Below are positions 42,319 through 50,462 of a stretch of DNA of 64,000 nt, in pieces. The notes beneath the pieces are model-generated. The model made no database searches. It saw only the letters and a program-made list of their open reading frames with translations, and was not told the DNA's origin. Positions within the stretch are counted from its first letter, which is position 1. Each line of letters begins with the position of its first letter. This DNA comes from Pseudoflavonifractor sp902362925 (GTDB lineage: Bacteria; Bacillota; Clostridia; Oscillospirales; Oscillospiraceae), in assembly GCA_902362925.1 (NCBI GenBank), contig CABIYL010000009.1, one strand, 5' to 3'. A program made the position numbers and the translations under genes.

Positions 42319-43247
42319 ACAAGCGACCCGTTATCATCGACTGCGACCCGGGAATTGACGACGCCATGGCGCTGCTGGCCGCCTTCCGTGCTCCCGAGCT
42401 GGACATCAGAGCCATCACCCCTGTGGCGGGCAACGTGCCCCTGGCCCACACCGCCCCCAACGCGCTGAAAATCCTGGCGCTGGGCGGACGGGAGGACATT
42501 CCGGTCTACCCCGGTGCGGACCGGCCTCTCTCCGGTGAGGTGAGGGACGCGGCGGACGTCCACGGCGCAGACGGCCTCATGGGCTGGCCCATGCCCGAGC
42601 CCAAGTCCGCGCTCCGTGAGGAGAAGGCCTGGGACGTGATCTGGCGGGAGGCAAAGGCCCTGGACGGAGAGCTGGAGCTCATCGCCACCGGTCCTCTGAC
42701 CAACCTGGCCATCGCCCTGGCCAAGTATCCCGACCTGCCCAAATACATCAAAAAGCTGACTGTCATGGGCGGCGGCGCCTGCTTCGGCAACGCCACGCCC
42801 GCCGCTGAGTTCAACATTTACGCCGATCCGGAGGCCGCCGAGATGGTGTTCCGTTCCGGCATGCCCATCGCCCTGTGCGGCCTGGATGTGTGCTACCAGG
42901 CCAGCCTGGTGGAGGAGGATATTGCGGCGCTGGAGGCCATGGGCTCCGTGCAGGCCGCGTTCTCTGCCGCCCTCAGCCGCCTGGAGCTGTCCTGGGCCCT
43001 GCCTGGGGTCACCGGCGCGCCCATGTACGACCCCTGTGCCATGATGTACGCCATTGACCCCAGCATTTTTACCTCTGTCCACTGCTGGGTGGGCGTGGAG
43101 CGCTCCGGCGTCCACACCCGCGGCAAGACGGTCACCGACGCCTTCAGCGACGCCAAGCGTACCCCCAACATGGACCTGGTGCTGGATGTGGACCGGCCTG
43201 AATTTGCCCGGCGTCTGCTGGCTCTGCTGGGGGAGTACGGCGCATAA
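42315..43247 (+). CDS. Nucleoside hydrolase (IunH family), second copy
   Basis: A 310-residue paralogue of the preceding enzyme, with the standard cluster DCDPGIDDAMAL (residues 9-20), LIATGPLTNLA, MGGGACFGN, AEFNIYADPEAAEM and the late MYDPCAMMYAI. The two copies share the fold and motifs but differ throughout, so they are diverged paralogues rather than a recent duplication; they may have different nucleoside substrates or form a mixed assembly. ATG 42315 follows GGGGAGGG and overlaps the previous stop. A bidirectional terminator follows. Confidence 0.93.
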   Translation: MNKRPVIIDCDPGIDDAMALLAAFRAPELDIRAITPVAGNVPLAHTAPNALKILALGGREDIPVYPGADRPLSGEVRDAADVHGADGLMGWPMPEPKSALREEKAWDVIWREAKALDGELELIATGPLTNLAIALAKYPDLPKYIKKLTVMGGGACFGNATPAAEFNIYADPEAAEMVFRSGMPIALCGLDVCYQASLVEEDIAALEAMGSVQAAFSAALSRLELSWALPGVTGAPMYDPCAMMYAIDPSIFTSVHCWVGVERSGVHTRGKTVTDAFSDAKRTPNMDLVLDVDRPEFARRLLALLGEYGA

Positions 43248-43267
43248 TATCTCCGCAAAACATCATA

Positions 43268-43302
43268 AAAGCAGGTGGAAAGCGTTGCTTTCCACCTGCT
43301 TT
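43268..43302. terminator. Bidirectional terminator between nucleoside hydrolases and the eut operon
   Basis: A 16-pair stem, 43268-43283 with 43287-43302, loop GTT, with A and T flanks; it ends both the plus-strand operon and the minus-strand eut operon. Confidence 0.9.
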
Positions 43303-43305
43303 TTA

Positions 43306-43734
43306 TCATTTCTGGCTCTGCCAGTCCGCCGGATAGACGAAATAGAGGAACCGGGCATGTCCCGTCACTGAGAACCGGATGGAGCTGCCCTTGGGGATAT
43401 AGAGAATCTCCCCAGGTCCGGCGGATATGGTACCCCGGTCGGTCTGGATGTCCAGCCGCCCCTCAATCACATAGTCCATCTCGTCGTAGTTCAGCGTCCA
43501 GGGAAAGGTTGTGTCGGTCATCTCCATGATGCCCGCACCCAGCCGGGGACTCTCGTCAAGGGTGAACAGGTCCCGTGTATAGACCCTGTCACCTGCATGA
43601 CCGGTGTCCATCCGGTGCTCCTCCGTCACCTTCAGCTGGGGTACCGGGATTTTCTTCACCGTCTCCCCAAGGACCTCTCCCAGCTTCTCCAGCAGCACCT
43701 GGCGTACCAGAGCCTCTAGTTCCTGCTTATCCAC
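43306..43734 (-). CDS. eutQ: EutQ-like cupin protein
   Basis: A 142-residue protein, the last gene of the eut operon. After an N-terminal helical segment (EALVRQVLLEKLGEVLG), which is of the amphipathic kind used to enter microcompartments, residues about 45-140 form a cupin barrel (MDYVIEGRLDIQTDRG and GEILYIPKGS). EutQ is a late ethanolamine-operon protein for which acetate kinase activity has been reported in Salmonella; this one matches the shorter cupin form. Its start overlaps the end of eutH by eight bases. Confidence 0.88.
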   Translation of the reverse strand: MDKQELEALVRQVLLEKLGEVLGETVKKIPVPQLKVTEEHRMDTGHAGDRVYTRDLFTLDESPRLGAGIMEMTDTTFPWTLNYDEMDYVIEGRLDIQTDRGTISAGPGEILYIPKGSSIRFSVTGHARFLYFVYPADWQSQK

Positions 43735-44818
43735 GGCTTACCTCCTTTCTGGTCAGCAGCATGGCCACCGCCACGGCGGACACGCCGCCCACCAGCTTGC
43801 CCACAATCATAGGGAAAATCATGGACGAGTCAAAGCCTGCGGTAAAGCCCAGGTGGTCGCCGAACACGAAGGCGGCGGACACAGCAAAGGCCACGTTGAT
43901 GACCTTGCCCCGGTGGTCCATGTCCTTCATCATGCCGAACATGGGGATATTGTTGGCCAGGGTGGCCACCATCCCGGCGGCAGCAATGTCGTTCATGCCC
44001 AGCAGGTGGCCCAGCTTCATCAGGGGCTTGCGGAACACCTTGGTGATGACGTACACCAGGGGGAACGCTCCTGCCAGCACTACTGCGATGTCGCCCACCA
44101 CGGTGAAGCCCTCCTCAATGGGGGTGAGGCCGGGCAGGATGGTGATGGGTGTCAGCTTCTGGACAATGGCGATGGCCAGGCCCACGGTAATGATGACCAC
44201 CACCGCCTTGCCGAACACCTGAAAGCCCTTGACCATGCCGTTTGGGATCTTCCACAGGCCGATGGCGATGAGCACGGCGATGAGCACGATGGGGATCAGG
44301 TTGCGCAGCACCATGCCGATGCTAAATCCGGCCACCAGGCCGCCCACCAGGGAGCCCAGGGGAATGGTGACCACGCCCGCCAGCACGCCGGAGGCCAGAG
44401 CGGGACGGTCCTCCTTCTGGATGATGCCCAGGCCCACGGGGATGGTGAACACAATGGTGGGCCCCAGCATGGCGCCCACGATAAGGCCGCCGAACTGCCC
44501 CGCCTCTTCCGTCAGCGCCAGCTCCTTGGCCAGGGGCGCGCCGCCCATGTCGTTGGCCAGAATGGTGCCCACGAACATGGCCGGGTCGGCCCCCAGGAAC
44601 TGGTACACCGGCACCACCACCGGCCGCAGCACGTCGGCCAAAACCGGCGCCAGGCAGATGATGCCGATCATGGACAGTGCCAGGGCGCCCATATTCATGA
44701 TACCCTCTTCAAACTTCTCCCCCAGGCCGAAACGGTTGCCCAGAATCCGGTCCACCGCGCCCAGGACCATGAAGAGGACCATTAGATATATGATAATCTC
44801 GTTGATGGACAAATTCAT
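43727..44818 (-). CDS. eutH: Ethanolamine transporter EutH
   Basis: A 363-residue inner membrane protein with ten or more hydrophobic helices, of the EutH family that takes up ethanolamine. Family segments include VDRILGNRFGLGEKFEEG, MFVGTILANDMGG and the repeated glycine-rich helices in the C-terminal half (VVLAGAFPLVYVI, NNIPMFGMM). ATG 44818 follows GGAAAGGGG. It lies 24 bases behind eutN and overlaps eutQ. Confidence 0.95.
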   Translation of the reverse strand: MNLSINEIIIYLMVLFMVLGAVDRILGNRFGLGEKFEEGIMNMGALALSMIGIICLAPVLADVLRPVVVPVYQFLGADPAMFVGTILANDMGGAPLAKELALTEEAGQFGGLIVGAMLGPTIVFTIPVGLGIIQKEDRPALASGVLAGVVTIPLGSLVGGLVAGFSIGMVLRNLIPIVLIAVLIAIGLWKIPNGMVKGFQVFGKAVVVIITVGLAIAIVQKLTPITILPGLTPIEEGFTVVGDIAVVLAGAFPLVYVITKVFRKPLMKLGHLLGMNDIAAAGMVATLANNIPMFGMMKDMDHRGKVINVAFAVSAAFVFGDHLGFTAGFDSSMIFPMIVGKLVGGVSAVAVAMLLTRKEVSRG

Positions 44819-44842
44819 TGCCCCTTTCCTGTTCTCTCAGGG

Positions 44843-45076
44843 CTAGGTCTGGTCCACGATGCCCACCACGGCGGCGTCCACCGGGACATCCTTCCCGGCG
44901 GCCACACGGGCCGCACCGCCTGTGGCCACCAGCACCCGTTCGCCCTCCCCCGCGCCCACGCAGTCAGCGCAGATGAGGAGCTGTTCCCCCACCCGGACGG
45001 TAAGAAAGGACTTGCCAAAGAGGCCGGGGGACTTTTTGGTGGACCAGATATTACCCTCTACCGTACCCAGCAGCAC
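44843..45076 (-). CDS. eutN: Microcompartment vertex protein EutN (BMC-P)
   Basis: A 77-residue EutN/CcmL-family protein, which forms pentamers that close the corners of the shell. It has the family opening LLGTVEGNIWSTKKSPGLFGKS, the LICADCVGAGEGERVLV middle and the VDAAVVGIVD end. It starts at a GTG (45076) behind GGAGGGGG, and its first 26 bases overlap the preceding gene. It is the only BMC-P gene in the operon. Confidence 0.94.
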   Translation of the reverse strand: MLLGTVEGNIWSTKKSPGLFGKSFLTVRVGEQLLICADCVGAGEGERVLVATGGAARVAAGKDVPVDAAVVGIVDQT

Positions 45077-45341
45077 GGCCGCCCCCTCCTCTCCGGATGC
45101 CCAGCTCCCGCAGCTCCCGCTCCATGGCGGTAAAGCGAACGTAGATGTCCCGCTCGGCGGTACGGGCGTACTTCTTGTACTCCAGGGCCCCGTCGGCCAG
45201 GCAGACCCGCCGCCCCTCCAGCAGAGCCAGCAGGACCGTCCGTTCCTCCTCCGTCAGGGCCACGCCCAGGGAGAGAAGGGCCATCTGCTCGATGGGGAGA
45301 TGGGTGATGATCAGGTCTCCGCCCCGCTCCTCCAGCGTCAC
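45051..45341 (-). CDS. Small eut operon protein, TIGR02536-like
   Basis: A 96-residue protein found at the same place, between pduL and eutN, in many Firmicute ethanolamine operons; it fits the family usually called TIGR02536. It is helical and charged with no membrane segment and ends in a glycine/arginine-rich tail (RRGGGGRAAGYGRG). It starts at GTG 45341, overlapping the pduL stop by four bases, and its end overlaps eutN by 26. Function is unknown; the family assignment is by context and general pattern. Confidence 0.65.
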   Translation of the reverse strand: MTLEERGGDLIITHLPIEQMALLSLGVALTEEERTVLLALLEGRRVCLADGALEYKKYARTAERDIYVRFTAMERELRELGIRRGGGGRAAGYGRG

Positions 45342-45967
45342 AGGCCCTCTCCCCCTGTCACGGGGATGGCCCGGTCCCCCTTGCGGAAGCCGCAGGCATT
45401 CGCCTCGTCGTAGTCCAGGTGGACGGCGGTGGAGAATTTGGGGGAAATGCGTACCTCCACCGCCTCAAAGGTAACCGGACGGCTGGTGAGGGTGCGCAGC
45501 CGGATATCCTGCTTGTCGGACACGCCCCACCGTCTGGCGTCCTCCGGGGTCATGTGGATGTGCCGCTTGGCGGCAATGACCCCCTGCTTCAGGGTGAGCT
45601 CACCCGCCGGTCCCTGGAGGACAATGTCCGGCGTTCCGGCTGTGTCGCCCGAGATGCGCACCGGCGGCGTAATGCCCAGGGCCACCCCGTCCGTGAGGGA
45701 GATCTCCACCTGGCTCTCGGGCCGCTCGGGGCCCAGCACCACCACGTTGCCCAGCTGGCCCTTGGGCCCCACAAGCGTTACCCGCTCGGCACAGACAAAC
45801 TGCCCCGGCTGGGACAGGCCCCGCACCTTCTCCAGCCGGTGACCCCGTCCGAACAGTGCCTCCACATCGGCCCGGCACAGGTGGACGTGCCGCCCGCTGG
45901 CCTCCAAAGGCACAGTCAGCCGCTCCACCACCGTCTCCGCCAGCCGTTCCAGCGCTGTGTGTTCCAT
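45338..45967 (-). CDS. pduL: Phosphate acyltransferase of the PduL type
   Basis: A 209-residue PduL-family enzyme that turns acetyl-CoA and phosphate into acetyl-phosphate and CoA, recycling CoA inside the shell. It has two related halves with the metal-binding histidine motifs SGRHVHL (about residues 24-30) and AKRHIHMT (about 132-139) and the late VHLDYDEANACG. The first 20 residues form an amphipathic helix like known encapsulation peptides. ATG 45967 follows GGGAGGTGA right at the end of eutT. This type takes the place of EutD in this operon. Confidence 0.95.
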   Translation of the reverse strand: MEHTALERLAETVVERLTVPLEASGRHVHLCRADVEALFGRGHRLEKVRGLSQPGQFVCAERVTLVGPKGQLGNVVVLGPERPESQVEISLTDGVALGITPPVRISGDTAGTPDIVLQGPAGELTLKQGVIAAKRHIHMTPEDARRWGVSDKQDIRLRTLTSRPVTFEAVEVRISPKFSTAVHLDYDEANACGFRKGDRAIPVTGGEGL

Positions 45968-46702
45968 TTACTTCACCTCCCGGGGGTATTTCCCCGCCTT
46001 GAGTTTGATCATCATGATCCACATCAGGGAGGACAGGCGGTTGAGTCCCAGAATCATGTCCGGCCGCTTCACGCCGCCGTCGGCGTCCCGGAAGGCGGCA
46101 TAGGCCGCCAGCTCGGTGTGCCGCACCACGGTGCGCACCTTGTTTACCGCCAGAATGGCGGGAGAGTCGGTGTAGTGGGGCATGAAGTGGGATTGCCCCA
46201 GGTGCTTCTCCGGGTAGTGGGAGTACTCCCGCAGCTCCGCCGGGCCGTACCCGCACAGCTCAATCTCCCCTACCGGCTCATCCAGCACGTCGAAGCGGAT
46301 GAACCGCCGCACAAAGGCCAGCACCTCCTCCAACTCCTGCGCCAGGGCGGGATACCCCGCCCCAGCGCAGGTCTGCTGGGCCAGGAGAATCTCCGCCTCC
46401 AGGCTGTCGATGCAGCCCCGGAAGGCGATGCGGGGATGGTCCTTGTCCACCAGGATATTGCCCTTCAGGTGGGTCATGTGCTCCGGCTTCTCCGACAGCA
46501 CCACCCCGGATATGGTGCGGTACCGGGCCGAGGGCCGCTCGCCGCCCTCGGTCTGCCCCTGGGGCCAGACCACCTCGATCTTCTTCTCCCGCAGCCACTC
46601 CCGGGCGGCAGGAGTGAGAACCTCCCCCGCCCGGACCACCACCGGACCCCGGGTGCCGCCGCCGGACATGCGGCGCACGTCCTCCTCGGTCAGCAGCGCC
46701 AC
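45968..46702 (-). CDS. eutT: Corrinoid adenosyltransferase EutT
   Basis: A 244-residue EutT-type adenosyltransferase, which makes adenosylcobalamin from ATP and cobalamin for ethanolamine ammonia-lyase. After an N-terminal 60-residue part, the four-helix core runs from HLKGNILVDKDHPRIAFRG to LNRLSSLMWIMMIKL. The HX11CCxxC iron motif described for the Salmonella enzyme is not visible; only single cysteines are seen (for example in RGCIDSL and QTCAGAG). It starts at a GTG (46702), three bases behind the BMC shell gene, with a weak ribosome site, so coupling is likely. Confidence 0.9.
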   Translation of the reverse strand: MALLTEEDVRRMSGGGTRGPVVVRAGEVLTPAAREWLREKKIEVVWPQGQTEGGERPSARYRTISGVVLSEKPEHMTHLKGNILVDKDHPRIAFRGCIDSLEAEILLAQQTCAGAGYPALAQELEEVLAFVRRFIRFDVLDEPVGEIELCGYGPAELREYSHYPEKHLGQSHFMPHYTDSPAILAVNKVRTVVRHTELAAYAAFRDADGGVKRPDMILGLNRLSSLMWIMMIKLKAGKYPREVK

Positions 46703-46705
46703 GGC

Positions 46706-47401
46706 TTACTGCCCGTCGTACTCGCCCTTGCCGTGGGGCAGGACGGAGTCCACCTCGGCGTGGGGGCGGGGGATGACGTGGACGCTCACCAGCTCGCCCA
46801 CCTTCTCCGCAGCAGCGGCGCCGGCGTCGGTGGCCGCCTTGACGGCCCCCACGTCGCCCCGGACCATCACGGTCACCAGGCCGCCGCCCACCTGCTCCTT
46901 GCCCACCAGCTGGACGTTTGCCGCCTTCACCATGGCGTCCGCCGCCTCAATGGCGGCCACCAGGCCGCGGGTCTCCACCATACCAAGTGCGTTTGTGTTA
47001 GCCATTTTCCTGTCTCCTTTTCCGTTGTGCGCCCCAGAATCGGGGCGTTCTGTATGATTCCCACCCTGGGGCATGTTCTGTCCCTCGGGTGTTTTTTCCA
47101 CATCTGCCCGGCCCATGGTGGAAACCGAGGTCTCCTTTTCCTCTGTCCGGGCAGCACGTCCCCGCTTTCTGCGGGGCTTCTTTTCCGCTGTTTCTTCTAC
47201 AGCCTTGACGGGCATATGGGGCGCGCCGCCCACGATCCCGGCATTCTCGCCGTTGAGGGCCGTTACCTGCTGCTCCATGGCCTCCTCACCCTCAGCCTCA
47301 GCGGGCTTGGCCGCCATCAGGCTGTTGGTCAGGTTCTGCACCTCCTGCAAAAGGTGCTCCTGGGGGTTGAGCAGCACGCCGTCGGCGTTGACCTCACTCA
47401 T
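46706..47401 (-). CDS. eutM: BMC-H shell protein (EutM/EutK-like) with a 132-residue N-terminal extension and internal start
   Basis: The 231-codon frame has two parts. Residues 133-231 are a complete BMC-H domain (MANTNALGMVETRGLVAAIE, then QVGGGLVTVMVRGDVGAVKAA). Residues 1-132 are low in hydrophobics and rich in E, K, R, G and Q, with a basic patch KKPRRKRGRAAR, and look disordered. The outer ATG (47401) overlaps the eutE stop as ATGA and has GGAGG nine bases upstream. The inner ATG (47005) has AAAAGGAG (47014-47021) eight bases upstream. Both starts look real, so the gene may give an extended and a plain shell protein, as known for PduB/PduB'. It is the only BMC-H gene here; EutK usually has the extra part at the C end. 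Confidence 0.88.
   Translation of the reverse strand: MSEVNADGVLLNPQEHLLQEVQNLTNSLMAAKPAEAEGEEAMEQQVTALNGENAGIVGGAPHMPVKAVEETAEKKPRRKRGRAARTEEKETSVSTMGRADVEKTPEGQNMPQGGNHTERPDSGAHNGKGDRKMANTNALGMVETRGLVAAIEAADAMVKAANVQLVGKEQVGGGLVTVMVRGDVGAVKAATDAGAAAAEKVGELVSVHVIPRPHAEVDSVLPHGKGEYDGQ
47014..47021 (-). promoter_or_regulatory. Internal ribosome binding site for the plain BMC-H isoform
   Basis: AAAAGGAG on the minus strand, eight bases before an in-frame ATG (47003-47005) from which a normal-length 99-residue BMC-H protein would be made. Confidence 0.75.
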
Positions 47402-48861
47402 ACGTTCAGCCTCCTCATGATCAGGCGCACCAGCTCGTCCATGGCGGCGGCGTCAACCGTCCCACGGTTCCCCGTGCGGCAGGCAGAGCCGCCCCGCAGC
47501 TCCTCCAGCTCTTTGACGCCCCAGGCCACCCGCTTGATGTTGATGAGGTCCAGGGGTCCGATGTTGTTGGAGCTGGAGGATCCGCCCACCGCGCCGCAGC
47601 CCAGGGTGAGGGCGGGGAACAGGCAGGTGCTGGCGCCGATGCCGCCCAGGGAGGAGGGCGTGTTCACCAGCACCCGGCTGGCGGGCACAGCGGCGGCGAA
47701 CTTCTTCACCACATTCTCGTCCTGGGCGTGGATGGAGAAGGTGTGGCCCGCGCCCTCCCACTCCAGAATCTCCACGCACCGGCGGAGGGCGGCCTCCTCG
47801 TCGCTTTCCACGTAGAGGGCCAGAATCAGCCCCAACTTCTCGTTGGAATAGGGGTAGCCGGGGCCCACGCCGGTCTCCCGGGCCACCAGCACCCGGGTGC
47901 CCGCCGGGATACCGGACAACCCGGCCAGAGCGGCCACCTGTTCCACGCTCTTGCCCACAATGGCCGGGTTCATGGTGCCGTTGGGCCGGAGGATGCACTT
48001 GGAGAGGGCCTTGTGCTGTCCGTCGCTGAGGATGCAGGCCCCCTGACGTGTCAGCTCCGCCGTCACGGCGCTCTCCATCTCCCTGGTGACCACGATGCTC
48101 TGCTCACTGGCACAGATGGTGCCGTTGTCAAAGGTCTTGGAGTCCAGAATCCGCTTCACCGCCATAGGCACGTCGGCGGTGCGGTGGATATAGGCCGGGC
48201 CGTTGCCCGCACCCACGCCGATGGCCGGAGTGCCCGAGGAGTAGGCCGCCTTGACCATAGCCCCTCCGCCGGTGGCCAGGATGAGACGGGTATCCCGGTG
48301 CTTCATCAGGGCGCTGGTGGCCTCCATGGTGGGGGTGGAGATGCAGGAGATGCTCCCCGCAGGCGCTCCCGCTCCCTCCGCCGCCCGGCGGACCACCGCC
48401 ACCGTCTCCCGGATGCAATTGAGGGCGCTGGGGTGGGGGGAAAAGATGATGGGGCTGCCCGCCTTGAGGCAGATCATCGCCTTGTAGATGACGGTGGAGG
48501 TGGGGTTGGTGGAGGGCACCAGCCCGGCCACAATGCCCACGGGCACGCCGATGTCGATAATGCGCTTCTCTTTGTCCTCGGCCAGGATGCCGATGGTGCG
48601 CTCGTTCTTAATGGCCTCATAGAGGGTGAGGGCGGCGAAGCGGTTTTTCAGCTCCTTGTCCTCTTTTTTGCCAAAGCCGGTCTCCTCCACGGCCATGGCG
48701 GCCAGCCGCCCGGCGTGTTCCGCGCCCGCCGCCGAGATGGCGGCCACAATTTTGTCAATCTGGGTCTGGTCCATCTGGGCTAGTGCCCGCTGGGCCTCCT
48801 TGGCCGTCTTAATCAGGTCCCGGACCTCCTGGACCGACTCTAAATCCTTATCCAGCTGCAT
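47398..48861 (-). CDS. eutE: CoA-acylating acetaldehyde dehydrogenase EutE
   Basis: A 487-residue enzyme that converts acetaldehyde, NAD+ and CoA to acetyl-CoA within the microcompartment. Catalytic Cys250 lies in FDNGTICASEQ; NAD-binding segments VPSTNPTSTVIYKAMI and ATGGGAMVKAAYSSG are clear. The first 30 residues (from LESVQEVRDLI) form the amphipathic helix that targets the enzyme to the shell. The start is ATG 48861 behind GTAGGAGGG; earlier in-frame codons lack a site. It overlaps the BMC-H gene by four bases. Confidence 0.96.
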   Translation of the reverse strand: MQLDKDLESVQEVRDLIKTAKEAQRALAQMDQTQIDKIVAAISAAGAEHAGRLAAMAVEETGFGKKEDKELKNRFAALTLYEAIKNERTIGILAEDKEKRIIDIGVPVGIVAGLVPSTNPTSTVIYKAMICLKAGSPIIFSPHPSALNCIRETVAVVRRAAEGAGAPAGSISCISTPTMEATSALMKHRDTRLILATGGGAMVKAAYSSGTPAIGVGAGNGPAYIHRTADVPMAVKRILDSKTFDNGTICASEQSIVVTREMESAVTAELTRQGACILSDGQHKALSKCILRPNGTMNPAIVGKSVEQVAALAGLSGIPAGTRVLVARETGVGPGYPYSNEKLGLILALYVESDEEAALRRCVEILEWEGAGHTFSIHAQDENVVKKFAAAVPASRVLVNTPSSLGGIGASTCLFPALTLGCGAVGGSSSSNNIGPLDLINIKRVAWGVKELEELRGGSACRTGNRGTVDAAAMDELVRLIMRRLNV

Positions 48862-48871
48862 GGAATCCCTC

Positions 48872-49525
48872 CTACATTTCTCGGGGCCGGGCCGCAATCG
48901 CCTTCACCGCCTCGGCAAAGGCGGCGCAGGAGGCGTTGCAGGCGCTCTGGGTACCGGTGAGCAGGCCGCCGCCGAAGTTTGTCTCGCTGGGCGGCTCATA
49001 GAGCGTCACCAGCTCCACGTCCGCCGCCTTCAGCGCCTCGTCCAGCCCTACCATAGCCTCCAGAGGGGGGGCGATGAGGTAGGCCAGCGCCTCCCCCTCG
49101 GCCACCCCCGCCGTCTGGGACAGGTAGGTGCCCGTACGGGAGACGGTGTGGGCAAAATAGACCACCGAGCCGTCCTCATTTGCGGAGCGGAAACCGCCGC
49201 CCTCCTGGAGGAAGGCCACCGCCGCCCGCAGACCGCTCTGGACCTCCGCCGGGTTGGGTCCGGCCAGGATGCCGATGACCTCACCCGCCAGCTTGGTGGA
49301 GGCGTTGGCCGCGCCCGCGTACAGGCTCCGGCCATACACCACCTCCACAGCGGCGGCCTTGGTAGCCTCGTCCAGGGCGCAGTAGGTCATGTCGTCGCAG
49401 TCGGTGGTGAGGATGCCGATGGAGCGGTGGCCGTCGGGCAGGGACAGCTGCTTGGCCAGCCCCTCGCTGACATTGGCGATGGTGTGGGTGGCCAGTACCT
49501 TGACAGGAATCAGCTCATCAATCAT
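48872..49525 (-). CDS. eutL: Microcompartment shell protein EutL (BMC-T)
   Basis: A 217-residue trimeric shell protein with two BMC domains in tandem. The first half has IPVKVLATHTIANVSEGLAK and GILTTDCDDMTYCALDEATK, the second NFGGGLLTGTQSACNASC and AFAEAVKAI. EutL trimers have a gated central pore for larger molecules. ATG 49525 follows AAGGGGGCGG. The gene lies 12 bases behind eutC and ten ahead of eutE. Confidence 0.95.
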   Translation of the reverse strand: MIDELIPVKVLATHTIANVSEGLAKQLSLPDGHRSIGILTTDCDDMTYCALDEATKAAAVEVVYGRSLYAGAANASTKLAGEVIGILAGPNPAEVQSGLRAAVAFLQEGGGFRSANEDGSVVYFAHTVSRTGTYLSQTAGVAEGEALAYLIAPPLEAMVGLDEALKAADVELVTLYEPPSETNFGGGLLTGTQSACNASCAAFAEAVKAIAARPREM

Positions 49526-49537
49526 GGTTCCGCCCCC

Positions 49538-50449
49538 TTATAGCTTCAAATCAATGCCGGAGGCTTTCTTCTCCAGCATGGTGTGAATCAATTCGGCGAT
49601 GTGTGCGCCCGCCTCCACCGCTGTGGTTCCCTGCCGGTGGATGTTGGAGACCACCGTGCGCTTGGACTCAGGGATGCCGATGTGGGGCTGGTAGGTGATA
49701 TAGGCTGACATGGACTCGGCGGTCACCAGTCCGGGCCGCTCCCCCACCAGCATGCACACCACCTCCGCGCCGGTCAGGTCACCGATGTGGTCGGAGGCAC
49801 CCACCCGGCAGAACTTGACGAACAGTGCCGGACCAGCCTCCAGCCCGTAGGCCTTCAGGCCGCCCTTGATGGCCTCCAGGCAGTCCAGGGCGTTGGCCTC
49901 GATGGCGGCGGAGCTGAGGCCGTCCCCCACCACCAGAGCCACCCTGGGCTTCTGCCCCAGGGTCTGACGGATGACGGCCTGATTGGCCTCGTCGAACCGG
50001 CGGCCCTTGTCGGGCCGGGTCAGATACTCGTCCTTGTCCTTGCACAGAGTCTGTACCGGCACAAAGCCGCCCTTCTTCACAAACGCCTCGTCCACCATGG
50101 AGAAGCAGGAGTCCTGAGCCGCCGCGTGGTCGGCCCGGAAGCGGAGCATAGTGGCGGTCTTGTACCGGGCGCCCGCCCGGCTCAGGCCGATGCGGGCAGG
50201 GGTCTTCTGCTTCAGGTCCAGAAAGGCCCGCCCGTTTCTGGGATTCTCCACCAGATACTGCCGCCGCAGGTCAGTCTGGGTGATGTCCGGGATGGCGGCG
50301 GCAGGGTCAATATTCCCAGCCGCCGGACGGGTCACACCCTGGGGCTCCATGGGGTGGTAGTCGCTCCCCTTTACCTGGGGGGTGGGGGCCTGTCCGGCCA
50401 CCTCGGCGATCATGCGCTCAATGAGGGCGCGCAGTTCCTTGTCGTTCAT
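49538..50449 (-). CDS. eutC: Ethanolamine ammonia-lyase small subunit EutC
   Basis: A 303-residue small subunit of the adenosylcobalamin-dependent lyase that splits ethanolamine into acetaldehyde and ammonia. Typical segments are ARIGLSRAGARYKT near residue 88, LRFRADHAAAQDS, VALVVGDGLSSAAIEANA and VCMLVGERPGL, with the late RTVVSNIHRQGTTAVEAGAHI. The N-terminal 40 residues are flexible and helix-forming, as in other EutC proteins where this part helps entry into the shell. ATG 50449 follows GGAGGGAG. Confidence 0.96.
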   Translation of the reverse strand: MNDKELRALIERMIAEVAGQAPTPQVKGSDYHPMEPQGVTRPAAGNIDPAAAIPDITQTDLRRQYLVENPRNGRAFLDLKQKTPARIGLSRAGARYKTATMLRFRADHAAAQDSCFSMVDEAFVKKGGFVPVQTLCKDKDEYLTRPDKGRRFDEANQAVIRQTLGQKPRVALVVGDGLSSAAIEANALDCLEAIKGGLKAYGLEAGPALFVKFCRVGASDHIGDLTGAEVVCMLVGERPGLVTAESMSAYITYQPHIGIPESKRTVVSNIHRQGTTAVEAGAHIAELIHTMLEKKASGIDLKL

Positions 50450-50462
50450 TCTTCTCCCTCCT

